NCBI GenBank assembly: GCA_030867875.1
Contig: JAOWCC010000577.1
Location: forward strand, 144,638,344-144,702,343
Direction: 5' to 3'
Length of the DNA stretch: 64,000 nt
DNA from: Actinernus sp. WN-2022
Lineage: Eukaryota; Cnidaria; Anthozoa; Actiniaria; Actinernidae
Below are positions 1-12,400 of the stretch, in pieces. A model generated the notes under the pieces. It was given only the letters and a program-made list of their open reading frames with translations, was not told the origin of the DNA and searched no databases. The translations under genes were made by a program, and so were the position numbers. Positions within the stretch are counted from its first letter, which is position 1; the number at the start of each line of letters is the position of its first letter.

Positions 1-557
1 AGCCTTGGCTAAAGATTTAACTCCAACAGGAGAAATTGCGGGTTGGGCTGGTTCAAGGTTGTTTGCTACTCTTGACCAGTAATGCTTAGCGTGTGAAGTA
101 AGTGTCAAGTTGTTCAATTGTTGCCGTGCTGCTGTCAACAAAATTTTATGAGTGCTCAAGTATACTTTGTTTGGTTTGCTTCTCATCGCCTTGGAATCTC
201 TATGCGTTCTTCTGTGGGTTCCTGGTAATATCGTCTGGAGGTAAGTTTTCAAGAGCTGCATGGCTACCGGGTTGCTCCGGTTATGCCTGCTAACTTCGGG
301 GGACTTAGCTCTCAGTGTCACCCGCGGCCGTTGGGGCCTGACCTGAGACTAGCTTCGCCTTGGTTCAAGCTCCTCAAGTTGCTCCCAGTTGCTGGGAAAT
401 TTAAAATAGATCAAGCCAAAACCAGATGGCTCTGGACATTGCTTGCTTGCTTGCTTGCTCGCTTACCTCACCGGGCCTGTCCAGGCTTTGGCATTGCAAG
501 ATCCTGAGGTTAGTGTCAGAGTCGGTCAGTCCTCGCTCGGCTCGACCGCGGTCTCGT
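1..557. other. No gene recognised
   Basis: Only short open frames without family resemblance are present. No splice-flanked conserved exon, RNA gene or inverted repeat was found. It may be intergenic or an upstream intron of the glycosyltransferase gene. Confidence 0.4.
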
Positions 558-681
558 TGGGCTGGTTGGTTGCCTAGCAACCAAACTCTCGAGCACTGAC
601 CCAACTTACAGCCTGGGCACTGAACCTCCAAATACAAATCAACACTATAGGTTATCCATCTCAATAGCAGGAAAATTTAAT
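558..681. repeat. 124-bp direct repeat, copy 1
   Basis: This block is base-for-base identical to 945-1068 as read by eye. Identity over the full length implies a recent duplication, gene conversion or an assembly duplication. It starts with a palindrome (GTTGCCTAGCAAC at 569-581) that resembles an RFX/X-box site. The 263 bp between the copies are unrelated to the repeat. Confidence 0.9.
569..581. promoter_or_regulatory. RFX/X-box-like palindrome
   Basis: The 13-mer GTTGCCTAGCAAC lies within a longer palindrome (566-584). It has the two half-sites of RFX winged-helix factor sites, close to the RFX5-type CCTAGCAAC core. It is carried by a repeat and recurs at 956-968, so function is unproven. 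Confidence 0.35.
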
Positions 682-944
682 CGAGACTAAATGCAATTTA
701 GACATGGTTAAATACACCAGCGCTTGGTATTCCTGTGGCATTCTCCGCGGGGCCTGGGCCGGCGTCTCTTTCGGGACTTTGTTTACTGAAATTTGGCGGG
801 TTCTCAGTTGCTCTTCGCATCGGTCGCAAGTGTTTGTCTCACGTTCGCTGTTGCCAAGATTATTAGCGTTCCTCGCGGGTAATTTCCTCTCCCTCCCTCC
901 CCTTTTTTCTTTTCTCATGTCCACTTCGGTGTGACCCAGTGTAC

Positions 945-1175
945 TGGGCTGGTTGGTTGCCTAGCAACCAAACTCTCGAGCACTGACCCAACTTACAGCC
1001 TGGGCACTGAACCTCCAAATACAAATCAACACTATAGGTTATCCATCTCAATAGCAGGAAAATTTAATAGATGTAATTCAAACTATCATGTACACTGTAG
1101 TTGTATTGTATTTGTATTTTGTCTTTGAAAAGCCTTTTTAAGGAAAGATAAATAAAGTATGAAGTATGAAGTATA
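945..1175 (+). repeat. Direct repeat copy 2 with LINE-like 3' tail
   Basis: Bases 945-1068 are the second copy of the 124-bp block. They run on into an AT-rich stretch ending in ATAAATAAAGTATGAAG, with the heptamer TATGAAG repeated at about 1157-1175. A short microsatellite tail after AATAAA is typical of CR1/L2-like non-LTR retrotransposon 3' ends. This suggests a 5'-truncated LINE 3' UTR, but no coding part is left to prove it. Confidence 0.45.
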
Positions 1176-1382
1176 AGTGATGTTAGTGCAAACTTGAAAC
1201 TCTAAAATAATGTTATGTGAAATATGCATTTTTGTGAGAAAATTTAGAATCTGAGGAAATTTTTTTTTTTCTGTAACTATCATTTTAGTCCCTTTTTTTG
1301 CAGTGAAATTATGTCAACTATAGTTAACTTATGCAAAGAAAGGAGGATTTAGATGAAATTATTCATTTTTATTATGCCTAAT

Positions 1383-2979
1383 CTGGCCTTCTGATATTTC
1401 GCGGGGAAAAAATCCGAATTTCGCGGGATTTTAAGGTGTATTTCGCGGGAATTTCGCGAAAAAAATCGGCGATTTCGCGGGAATTTCGCGGAAAATTTCG
1501 GTGCTTAATTTCGCGAAAATAAACTTTTCTCGCCGTTCTTTTGCTATTTTTGCAACGTATCTATAGTATAGAATATTGGCGCTTTTGTGATACACATTTT
1601 GCGTGTAAAAAGTTAATTTTACGGGAAACGAATGCAATCTATATTCAGCAGAAACAGTCGTTGCTCTACAAATGTAAAAATTGCCGCTTCAGCCGAAAAT
1701 GACTACACGCAGTTTTCAAAAACATCATGTATTTATTGATTCCTTCTATTGATCATTTACATCAACAGGTTGCAAATAGAAAAGCAGCATACTTTCACGT
1801 TCTTCTACTATTCGGTCTGAAAATGTCAAATAACATTACGTTCTCACGTTTAAAAAATAACCCAACCTGTACAACATGCGTCGTACTAAAATGTGTAAGT
1901 AGAAACATAGCAATAAAAATCGCTGACAAGCTGTGGAAAATTGGCTGTCTTGCAATGAAATGCGTTTGGATCTACCACACCAGTATATGCGTTTAGAACT
2001 AAACCAAAACTGTTTTCTAAAGGGCCACAGCAAAGAGTGTTCATTTGCTAAGTTTTAGTAATACTAATAATAATGCCTATCTCACTAAACAAACGCTAGG
2101 TAATGCAAGGAAATGCACACGTCCAATTCGTGTTAGCTGTAACGTTAACTGTCCAAAAGGTGCTTAGACACGTGGAAAATATGTACAAATAAAATGGTTT
2201 ACATTTCATTTCACATAACTTTTGACGAAAATGTTCCCAAGTTTGTTCGGAAATTCTGAACTTTCCGCTGAACTTTTGAACTTCGCAACGAACTTTTAAA
2301 ACTTCGCAACGAACTTTGGAACTTCAAAACGAAGCCAGATATAAAATACAATGGCTTTAGTCAAAAGCTAGGTGAAATGAACCGTGATACCAGGCGAGAA
2401 AAAACAACAACCCTAAGAATGCAACAACCCTAAGAGGCCATCGTCGACTTTGGTCATATGCTTTGGTCTTCAGGGCAGTGTGGCTGTCCTTCTTTTTGGT
2501 CAGAAACTTCTCCATACTTTTGAAACAGTCTTTAAAGCCGCCGCATGCGGTAAAGACTACATACTTGAGAAATACTACATTGCTGAGTTTTAAATCAGTT
2601 CTCCGCGGTAATCCAATCTTGGAACGCCTTGCAGTATCGCTTTTAGCGCCCAGTTCTCCGCGGTATTACACTTGGAACGCCTTGCAGGTTTTTGTCGCGG
2701 CAACGTACTCGATTGATTTTGAATCGGTTTTGAAGGCAATTTCCCGACACATTTGGACTTTATGGCATAAAAATGACCTCAATAACTGTGACAAGCGTTT
2801 ATTGTAGCTCAATGGTATGTATTTGGCAAAATTCCTGGCAAATTCCGCGCGATTTCACGGACTTTTTGCAAAATTCTGGCAAATTACGCGGGATTTCGCG
2901 GACTTTAGTGAATTTCGCGGGATTTCGCGGATTTACCTAAATTTCGCGGGCCCGCACCCGCGCGAAATATCAGAAGGCC
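1383..2979. mobile_element. hAT-like non-autonomous DNA transposon, 1.6 kb
   Basis: The ends are inverted repeats (GGCCTTCTGATATTTCGCG at the left, its complement at 2961-2979). The element is flanked by a perfect 8-bp direct repeat TGCCTAAT (1375-1382 and 2980-2987), the target-site size of hAT transposons. Both subterminal regions are full of TTTCGCGGG/AATTTCGCG motifs (1397-1530 and 2830-2965), which look like multiple transposase-binding sites. No transposase is recognisable inside. A short internal duplication lies at about 2598-2690 (two copies of an AGTTCTCCGCGGTA...CCTTGCAG block). Confidence 0.75.
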
Positions 2980-3251
2980 TGCCTAATGCAGTTCAATAGG
3001 ATCATTTGTCTATACATTAAGGTGTGTGGGAATCTCAGGGCATTGCTCTTTGAACTTAGTCAGATTTAAACCCTCAAAGCAAGTATAACCAGTAATAGTG
3101 CCATATGGCACTCTTGGGAACTAGTGAAAGGGTTAAGTGCTTCACCTCTCATGTCTGTGGCCCGGAGGGTTGATACCTGGATGCGGCTCCATACATGTAC
3201 TGTATGTGAGGAGTTTGTTGGTATCTCGCCTTTGCTCCAAGGGTTTTTCTC

Positions 3252-3812
3252 AGCTAAAGTGAACAAGTTGCACCGTAAATACGTTGTCAGTAAGTGGTCA
3301 GTAAGTGGTCGGTAAAATTGTGTCGGTAAGTGGTCGGTAAAATTGTGTCGGTAAATGGTTGACTCAATTGCTACGTGTAGCTGTTTCCTTCACTGTACTC
3401 AATTTGAACCAAAATATGCTTTTAATACCTTCTTAAGTTTCCAATGTTCTGGCAACGATAAACGCCTTCAATAACAGATAATTATATTGAGTACACTATT
3501 TTCATCAATATCCAACTACAGTATCTACAATGTAGTAAGAAGATGCTATTGACAAATTTCGTTCTAACATTGGAAAGCTAGTAACGTCATATCAAGAGCG
3601 TAGCGTGTACGTGTATGTACGCACATACGCACACTTTGAGACGAAAATTCCCTGTTTGTACTATCAGCTGGATTTTACTTTGAGACGAAAATTCCCTGTT
3701 GAAACCATTCTCAAGTACTGTCGGTAAGTGGTTGGTAAGTGGTCGGTAAGTGGTCGGGCGACCACTTACTGACAACAAATTTACCACACGTGCAACTTGT
3801 TCACTTTAGCCA
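3252..3812. mobile_element. hAT-like MITE, 561 bp
   Basis: Terminal inverted repeats read GCTAAAGTGAACAAGTTGCAC at the left (3253 on) and the complement at the right (to 3810). They are flanked by the 8-bp direct repeat TTTTTCTC (3244-3251 and 3813-3820). Inside both ends sit head-to-tail GTCGGTAAGTGG / GTCAGTAAGTGG motifs (3286-3350 and 3718-3775), in opposite orientation at the two ends. No protein is encoded. Confidence 0.75.
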
Positions 3813-3820
3813 TTTTTCTC

Positions 3821-6082
3821 CGGTTTTCCTCCCTCTACAAAAAACAACATACTAAATTCCAATTCAATCTGTGGATAATAGCTGGGTCCTGACTTTGATC
3901 AGCAACTACTGTAGGTAATTGTTTCAGGTCCTGTTAGAAATTGATTTTTTTTTCCACAGATACATGTATAAGATGCTACTCATAGACTGCCATATTTGTG
4001 TACATGTATGTGTGTACTGTTCATTGGTCAGGACTTTACCAACTGTGTTATATAAGAACTGAGAGTAATTGAGTTGCCACCGAAGGCATCTCTAAAGCCA
4101 TTCATAAACTAAACTTTATTTTTCATACATTAACTATTTGTAGGCATTTTTTCAATTGGCTTAGCTAATAAACGAGATACCCCTTCCTGATATTGTTGTG
4201 ATCTTCATTGTCTGGAAAGTTAGGTATTAAATGATTTGTATTCGGTTCACAAAGTGATTAGAATACAACAATACTTACTGTTTGTAAACTTACTGTTTGT
4301 AAACACTGACGTCATTTATATATTTGCATGTATAATGTGGTTGGCAAAAAAGATCTGCATGTTTGTATGACTTGTATGTCATTTAGCGAATCCTAATTCT
4401 TTTATAAGACTTATAAGTTAAGAGCATATAAGCTTTGAAGAAAGGGCTTGCTTGCATTTTGGAAGAACGAGAAAATAATTTGGCGATGAATAAGCACCGA
4501 CCTGTGATATTTTATAAGCAACTGACTGCGTTCATGCTTCGTTTTCTGCCAACCACAGAATACAACAAATGTGGCGTGACTGGCCTGTGTGACGTCACAG
4601 TAAGTATCGCTACATAGTGGCCTGAGTGAAAGCCCAGATGAGCTCTTGTTGTATTCAATGAATGCACACTTCTAACAAAGTTGGACTTGGAAAACATTGC
4701 CGAGTTGCATGATCAGAAGCGGAAAACTGTGAACCTAACTGACTTTTATAGAGTTAAAAGTGAACCAAAAGAAAGCCAGAGAATAGGATTTCACCTCTCG
4801 CTTTCTATTTAAAGTTTTCTATGGAAGAGTGAAGCGATATTATCTGTAAAAAGCGATGAAGGAAGAGAATCTCTGACACTCTGTTTATAGACTGCAGAAC
4901 TCTCGTCTCGAGTCGGAGCAAAATACTTTGACAAGAAAATTATGGATTGAAGTAAACCAGCTTCTATATTAAACCTGACAGCAAAGAAGTTGTGCACAAA
5001 GGAATGATTTTAAAAATGGGAGCAACTATAGAATACCCGGCCATTTGGGTCATTAATAACTCATTTTCTAAAATTTTCACACAAACCAAGTCTAAAAACG
5101 TAATCCACCAATTAAAAAAAACCTAACCATTTTCAACCCCAAAATCATTAATAGAACGACTCTACATACACCTGCACTATAATGGAGAATTTAGCACATT
5201 TTTCTAATGATCTTTGGGGGAAAGGTCGGCAAAGTCAGAAAACAAATGGGGAAAAACATGTTTGAGACTGACTTAGGGTGAATGCATTTATAATTTATTG
5301 TACAGTGTAACTCAGTGATCTGTGACATTCAGTGGCTACATGTACAGTGTACATTTAATCGGAACTTGACATGAGAGTGAAGGGAGGGGCAGTTCCTTGG
5401 AGAAACCTCTGGTAATTAAACCCTGACTTTTTGCCATCTTTTACTGCCATCATTTAAGGACATTCACAAGATACTTCTTTTCCTATAGTTCGCTCGAGGC
5501 CCTGAAATATACCACAGCAACACTTTGCGGTGATGGGTCCAGGCCCACAACCTCCACCATTATTATTACCACCATCATATCCATAGTTACACTTGACTTA
5601 AGTACTTACTTAAAGTACTTATGTAAGGGACCAAGCCCCTAATATAATTATGCATGTACATATATATTGATGTGAAATTCATCCAGGATGAATAAATACA
5701 CTTGAATATATAACTGGACTTGCCTAGTTATTTATATTAAATAGTAAATTGTCATAAAATTAAACACTGAACTGTTTGTGAGCCAGAACCACAATGAACT
5801 GACTGACTGTCTCTTGACAGTTTATACAACCCTAATTATCATAACACTGGCCCTCCAGGTCCTCTCGTCCACATAGGAACTTATTTCTCTTTGCACTACC
5901 AATTCATTGCATTCCTTGTCCATTACAAGAGAAATACATTTTTATCCCAAGAGGCTATTTTTTTGCACACTTTATTTCAGTGGAACTCCAATTGTTGACA
6001 ATGTCCATAAATTGGTGACTCATGCTTTCAAATGATTGACAAGAGTCCACCTTACAATTTGTGCTGTCATATCTCTCAACAG
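3821..6082. other. Non-coding, probably intron of the GALNT-like gene
   Basis: No exon of the glycosyltransferase family is visible here, so the preceding coding exons must lie upstream of the window. A pyrimidine-rich tract ends in the acceptor CAACAG at 6077-6082. An AT-rich open frame at 4435-4617 ends near a donor-like site but has no family resemblance. Confidence 0.45.
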
Positions 6083-6455
6083 ACCACCTAAAAAAGAAGC
6101 TAGATGATTACACACAGAAGCTTGGTAAAATAACAATGGTTCGAACTAAAGAGCGTGTTGGGCTGATAAAAGCCAGAGTCATAGGAGCAAATAATGCAGT
6201 TGGTGAGGTGATCATTTTTTTGGATGCACATTGTGAGACAAACAAAGGATGGTTACCTCCACTGCTGGAGAGAATTGCCCTGGACCGCCGCACTGCAGTG
6301 TGCCCTACCATAGATTTTATTGATCATAAAACATTCCATTACAAGCCAATGGACCCTTATATCAGGGGGACGTTTAACTGGAGGTTTGATTATAAGGAGA
6401 GGGCTGTTAAACCTGAGGAGATGGCAAAGAGGAAAGATCCAACACAAGAGATCAA
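6083..6455 (+). CDS. GALNT-like exon: GT-A core with DxH motif
   Basis: Acceptor CAACAG and donor AA|GTGAGT bound a 373-bp exon that enters at codon position 2 and leaves after two bases of a Lys codon. It encodes HLKKKLDDY, then the basic [12 protein letters not shown] segment, then FLDAHCETN with the Mn2+-binding Asp and His, then [10 protein letters not shown] and the CPTIDFIDH strand. All of these are standard for family GT27. Confidence 0.9.
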
Positions 6456-9400
6456 GTGAGTCACTATTGATTAACATGGTACATGTACATGTATAATTGT
6501 TGGTTTGCATGTGATACAATCAAAAATCTAAACTACATGTATAAGTCCTACGTTAACAGCTCGGTTCAAATATAATGATGTCTTAAGCAGTTCCCATGTA
6601 CTGTAAGTATTAGTACTTGAAAATTAACTTGAATTTTGGTTGGCTGAAGCTGACTGAAGCACATACATTGTACAAAGCTGTTCTTTGTGTATGATTCTAG
6701 ACATCAATAACAAAAGTCTTCACAGAAAAGTTTACTTCCATAGGATGTTTTTCCTTTGAGTACGGTAAATGGAGCAGCATCATAATTTCATCATGATACT
6801 TTTGGTGTTTAGTTTGCCCTTCACCTTTACTCCAGGCTAAAATATTTTATCAGATTGTGAAGATTTTATGTCTGACAATTTTATTATTCAATAAAAGTGG
6901 CTTTGGGTTAATCTGCCCTCGGCCATTTTTAATACTCCAAAGCTCTTGTGTGCATATTGCTTTATATTTGTTGCCCAGTAAACAAGCTCAGTCAATGCAG
7001 CTGCACTATAAGATTGTGTAATGATGTATGGTATAACACAAGGGGAAAAACATAAAAAAAAAGAATTTTATGAGAACAGCCCAGCATATTTTCCAAAAGG
7101 CATTAAATCCAACCGGTACATGCATGTGCTAATTAATTTTTTTAAACTTGATGAATCCTTAAAAAGACTAGTTTTGAAATGTATTATTGTATCATAGTTT
7201 TATGGCCGCCATGTTGGTGTCTCAAAGAGGAACACAAAGTTGGTCACAAGCCACAAATTACTGTAATTTATAAGATTGACACCTACATTTGTACAGCTCC
7301 ATTAGGAAGTATTTCAAATGTTCCAAAATTTGGGTTATAAGTGTAGAAAATAGTTATTGTGCCATACCCCTGCGAAATGAAGCTGAGAATTCCTAGGAAT
7401 TCCTAGGATTTTCCTAGGAATTCCTAGGAATTTGTTCCTAGGAATGGAGGTGTTAATTTTCACGGTAAATTGGAACATGGAATTCCTAGGAATTCCTAGG
7501 AATTCCAAGGATTACTTGATCTTCTGAGGAGCATGGAAAAATTCCTAGGAATTCCTAGGAATTCCTAGGAATATTATTGTTGCCTGCAGGGTAACTTGGA
7601 TTCCTAAGAATTCTTAGGCATTTCTTAGTATTCAAGGAATGTGAGAAAATATGTCACTTATTAAATGAACTGGTGTTCATATGAAACAATAATTATCTCA
7701 AAATATGTTTTATACTGCCTTTATTTAAGACAACATAAATGACTTGCTATATATAAATAAAGAGGTAACATACAGTCCAATTACTAATCCCTATGACAAA
7801 ACACGACAGAAAATAAAACAATTACAAATTAACTGTACTGTTATGAATGTCCATTACATTGCAATTGAGTGGGAGCTTGAGTCACCAACACTGAAATTTA
7901 TCCCCCAATAATTTCCAGCTCATGAACTTGATCTGATCTGCAACTTGATCTGATCTGCAACTTGTTCAATCAGTTAAAACAAATGCGAGTCATCAAGTGA
8001 GCAAGGTCATCTGGCGGCTGAACTCAGTGCCTATAAATTATAACAGATATTTAAATTTTAATACTTTAGTCTTTAAGGAAATCACTTCATATCAACCTAC
8101 AATCTACATGTAGTTAAATACACTATGGAAGCAAGGTTAAATGGTCATTATATTCATAAATCTCGTTATTTTCTAGTAAACACAAACAGGGACAGAGCTT
8201 GGTTTCCTGTGAAGAGCATATAAGCTTATAACTTTATAAGCTGTGTCAGATAAAAATATGTGAAAGATTGAAACTGAACTGAGTGAAGCCATCATTGAAT
8301 TCCCTTTTCTAGTTACAATTCACAACAATTTATGATCGCATCTTACCTTTATAGTTTTCTAATCTCCTGGGTGGTTTGAAAACTCCTTTGCTCAGTCTTT
8401 AAGCCATATTATACAGATATTACAAGAGATTCCATGTCCTGCCGCCGTCAAGAAAGGAGGTGCAAGAAAGCCGTTAGCTTCAGTGCGCCCGCACAATTTT
8501 CGTCAGCGGTCTTCAGATTAAAGCAATGCATCTTGGGATCTGTTAGTTCAAAACCGCCATGTTTTGAGTGCAGATTGAGAGTGCTTCATCCCCGCTTCAT
8601 CTGAGGATTAATTTGGCAAATGTTGTGGCTATATCCGAGGAATATAATACGCTAATGAAATGGTCAACCAACTCCGTCTTCAACTGTTTTGCCAAGTCTG
8701 CCTGAGAAACTACGTAAAGCCATTTTAATACCCGACGCCAAAATGCGACATTAGAACGAATTGGAAATAAGTTTAGTGTATTGCATGGTTTTTGTGGATG
8801 AGGAAAACCGGAGAACCGAGAAAAACTAGGGCTCGGAGCAGTCATTCGGCGAGCCTGAGTTCCTTTTGTCCTGGAGAAATCTACGCTTCTGTGAGTAATT
8901 TAGATCGTTTGAAAAAGATGTATAGAAATAAATTGTTTTTAAGTGATTTCTTGTGATTTCTTGAGCCTTCTAGTTCTATTGATACTTTGAAAGATAAAAA
9001 AATGTTTTAGAGGGAAAATTGTGGTCGAGATTAATTTTAGCATAATGGCCTGCAGTGATATTTTGTGTCGAAATTATAGAGTAATTTGTCCTTTATGGTA
9101 GTAAGTTGGTAATTCCTAGGAATTCCAAGCTATTCCAAGCTGTCCAAAATTCATAAATTTGAAATCCAAGAAATTCCCAGGTATTCCATGCTTTAAAGTT
9201 AACACCTTTCCTAAATTAAATAGCATGACTTAGAAATCTTGGGAATTCCTAGGAATTCCTACTAAGCTATTCCAAGCCTTATCTAATTTGTTATCTACAA
9301 TTCCAAGGAATTCCCAGCAATTCCAAACCTTGTGGACTCACACTCATTTGCATCACTTGGAATAGTTAGGAATTCCTAGGAATTCCTAGGAATTCCTAGG

Positions 9401-12400
9401 AATTCCAAAAAAACTGGGAATTCATTTCGCAGGGGTAGTTATGCAAAGACCAAAGTGTTTCATCAATGCAAACCAATTGTGAGCCTCACAATGAAAACTC
9501 ACATGAATATATTATTAGAGCAGATTTTGTATGAGTGGGACAAAATACAGCACAGTTACCATATGTCATGCCGTGACATTGAAATGGTTTCCCATTGTTT
9601 TTGTCCTGCTGATCCAATCAAATCACAGAGTTACAGTACAGCATGGTTACAGACATGCCATAGTTTGTCCCACTGATATGAAATCTGCTCTAATTGATTA
9701 ACTGTACAATTTACACATCATAACTTATGCCCTTTATAGTGACAGCTATCTGACGTTAAAATGTTATTACTTGCACAGGGGTTTCAATAGAAGCATGCCT
9801 GCTACTGTTGGAGCTCCGTTACCTACATGTACTTGATCTTGCACTGCCGGCTCTTTTTCTGCAGGTCACCTACTTGTGCTATTAAACTTCTAGTATTAAA
9901 TATCCATACAGCAAATTTGAAATGCCTCTGATACCTACTTTTAGAATTAACGAAACTCCTGCTTACAGGTAGTGCTCAGGCTCACTCCAGGTCGTTTTTC
10001 TCTTATAGCATTCTAATAAAATATTTTCAATCCAGGTCACCAGTGATGGCTGGAGGTTTGTTTGGAATCAACAGGGAGTTCTTCAGTGAGCTGGGTCAGT
10101 ATGATCCAGGCATGTTTATCTGGGGTGGAGAACAGTATGAAATCTCATTCAAGGTAAGCAGCATCTACAAATGTAAGTACATTGTACATGTAGGTACCTT
10201 AATTAAACTGTTCTGTTCCCCCCAAAATGAGACTCTGAGACCAAAACAATTTACCCTGGCAATGAAGAACCAGGGAGTTTGTACAGTACATGTACATGTA
10301 GCTGCTAATAACTCATAATTTTTTGGGGGGTCTCAGATTTCTTTTTTCCACTTAAAGGCTGTATTTCTTTAATACTTCAAAGCTAAATATATATATATGC
10401 ACTTGTCAACTGTTAGAATATCAATGGAGGTGACTGATCGGTGGGAAAATCTGCCACCACTCACCAGCTGAGAAACGGCTAAACTCGCATGCATAACGAG
10501 CTGGAAGCCTTATTTCTTTAAGTACAAGACTAATTCAGACAGCGAGGTGAAGTTTTTATGAAGTGATAAAATGTTTGAACCTCTTTCTTTCCAACAAAAA
10601 TCTTTTGGATGCTTTAAATTTAGCATATTTCAGATGTTTTAAGGTCGCTACACATGAAGGGACTAATGTCCCCTCGTCTGAACTAGGAAAAATATTGTCG
10701 CAGGGACAAAATTTTGTCCCTTCAAATCAAACTGGTTTGAATTGAGGGGACAAATCCCCTCGACAAAATGACAAGATTTTTCCTAGTTCACACGAGGGGA
10801 CTTCTCCCTTTGTGTGTACCCAACAAGGGATTTGTCCCCGGGATTTGTCCCTTTGTGTGTGCCGACCTTTATGCTGGAAATTTTGGACTATTTTCCCCAG
10901 CAATTAAACTGCCTTTTAGGAGATTAATTATTATGATTTCAAGAAATAAACCTGTAAGCAACTTTTAAATGTTTGGATGTTATTTACTAGTCTTGTTCAA
11001 ACATTTACATTTTTGAATGTTTATTCTGTCAGAACATTTTCGAAGTTAAGGTATGTGTACCAGTAATGTTTTTAAAGTTAAATTTTACGTTGTTTTACTT
11101 AATAACTTATTAAATAATTAACTGAAAATTATATTTCAAAAACCACAGATTTTGTTAGTCTTTGAAAAAGGGTTATTTTTTCCCAAAGAGTACTTGTAAA
11201 CTTGGGGGGGGGGGGGGGCTTTTAATTATGATTTCAAGAAATTAACCTCTTTTAAAGTGTTTGGATGATTGTTTTATTTCTTCAGACATTTAAATTGTTG
11301 GATGTTCTTTTTTGTCTGAAATTAGTTAAACATAAAAAGTATGTGTTCCAGTATGGTTTTAATGTTAATTTTTATGTTAACTGATAACTGGTTAATTAAA
11401 ATAAATCCACAGATTTTGTTAGTCTTTGAAAAATTGACTTGGCCAGGCTGATTTATTCCAAATAGTACTTGAAAACATGTACTACCATTTGCAAACTACC
11501 GTTAAGCGTGAACCTTTTTCCGCGTTCATTTATTTTTAAAACTAGATGTCTGGTTTCAACCTTGATGTTTAAAACCTTTGATATGTCTTCTACCGTCGTG
11601 CAACTCAGATTATGCCAAGAGACAGTTGTCTTGCATCTCTCATAATTCTGAGCGTCCAAAACTTTAACTTGAACCGACATTTATATGATTTAGCGCGTAG
11701 CGCGAAGGAAAATCTAGCTGAAAAGTTCCCAAACCTGAATCCCACTCGCTGAAACGTGAAGGCGGGACATGTCAAAGGTTGTCATTATCACGGTTAAATT
11801 GCAAAGGTTTGTGTCGCCAGACGTCTAGGTTTCAAACTTAAATGAACGTGGAAAAAGGTTCACGCTTAACGGTAGCTTGCAAATGGTAGTAATTACCTAT
11901 ATTAAGGTTACTGGATACCTTCAAAAGTGATTTCCGCAAAAATGTTGTTTATGCGGGCGCTCGGCGAACAAAATATGGGAACCTATGTATCAATGGAAAG
12001 GTTGATAACTGAAGAATACCAGTAAAAGGTTATTTTATACGGAATTACTCTAGATTTAAAACTACAGTCACTTTAACCCGATGTCGAAGACGTTTATAAA
12101 CGTGAATTACCAGCGCCTGGTTTTTCTACTTACGAAGTAATTACACTTGTGTCAAGTTAAGCGGTCATTGATATATATTTTCTATGCGAAGTTATTGCAG
12201 TTTAAAGTCGAGTCATTGATTATTTTTGCCAAGCCATCACGCTTGGACCGATATCTTTAAAACTAAAAACAAATCGGGAAAAAGCACACACTCTTTTGGA
12301 GATTAGTTATCGTAGAATCACTGGACGAAATTTAAAAAAATTCCGGTACATTCTTATAAGCAATCAATTCACTTGAAGACTGCAGAAACGTTGAAAAATT

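Noticed and set aside
558..1068. LTR pair of a miniature retrotransposon (TRIM)
   Set aside because: The repeats do not have TG...CA ends, and no primer-binding site, polypurine tract or flanking duplication was found.
4435..4617. Possible upstream GALNT exon ending near a GTAAGT
   Set aside because: The translation has no GT27 motif and the phase and length do not fit the next exon.
11453..11680. Open frame of 75 codons on the minus strand
   Set aside because: It runs through the left end of the TA-flanked MITE at 11482 and has no family resemblance.
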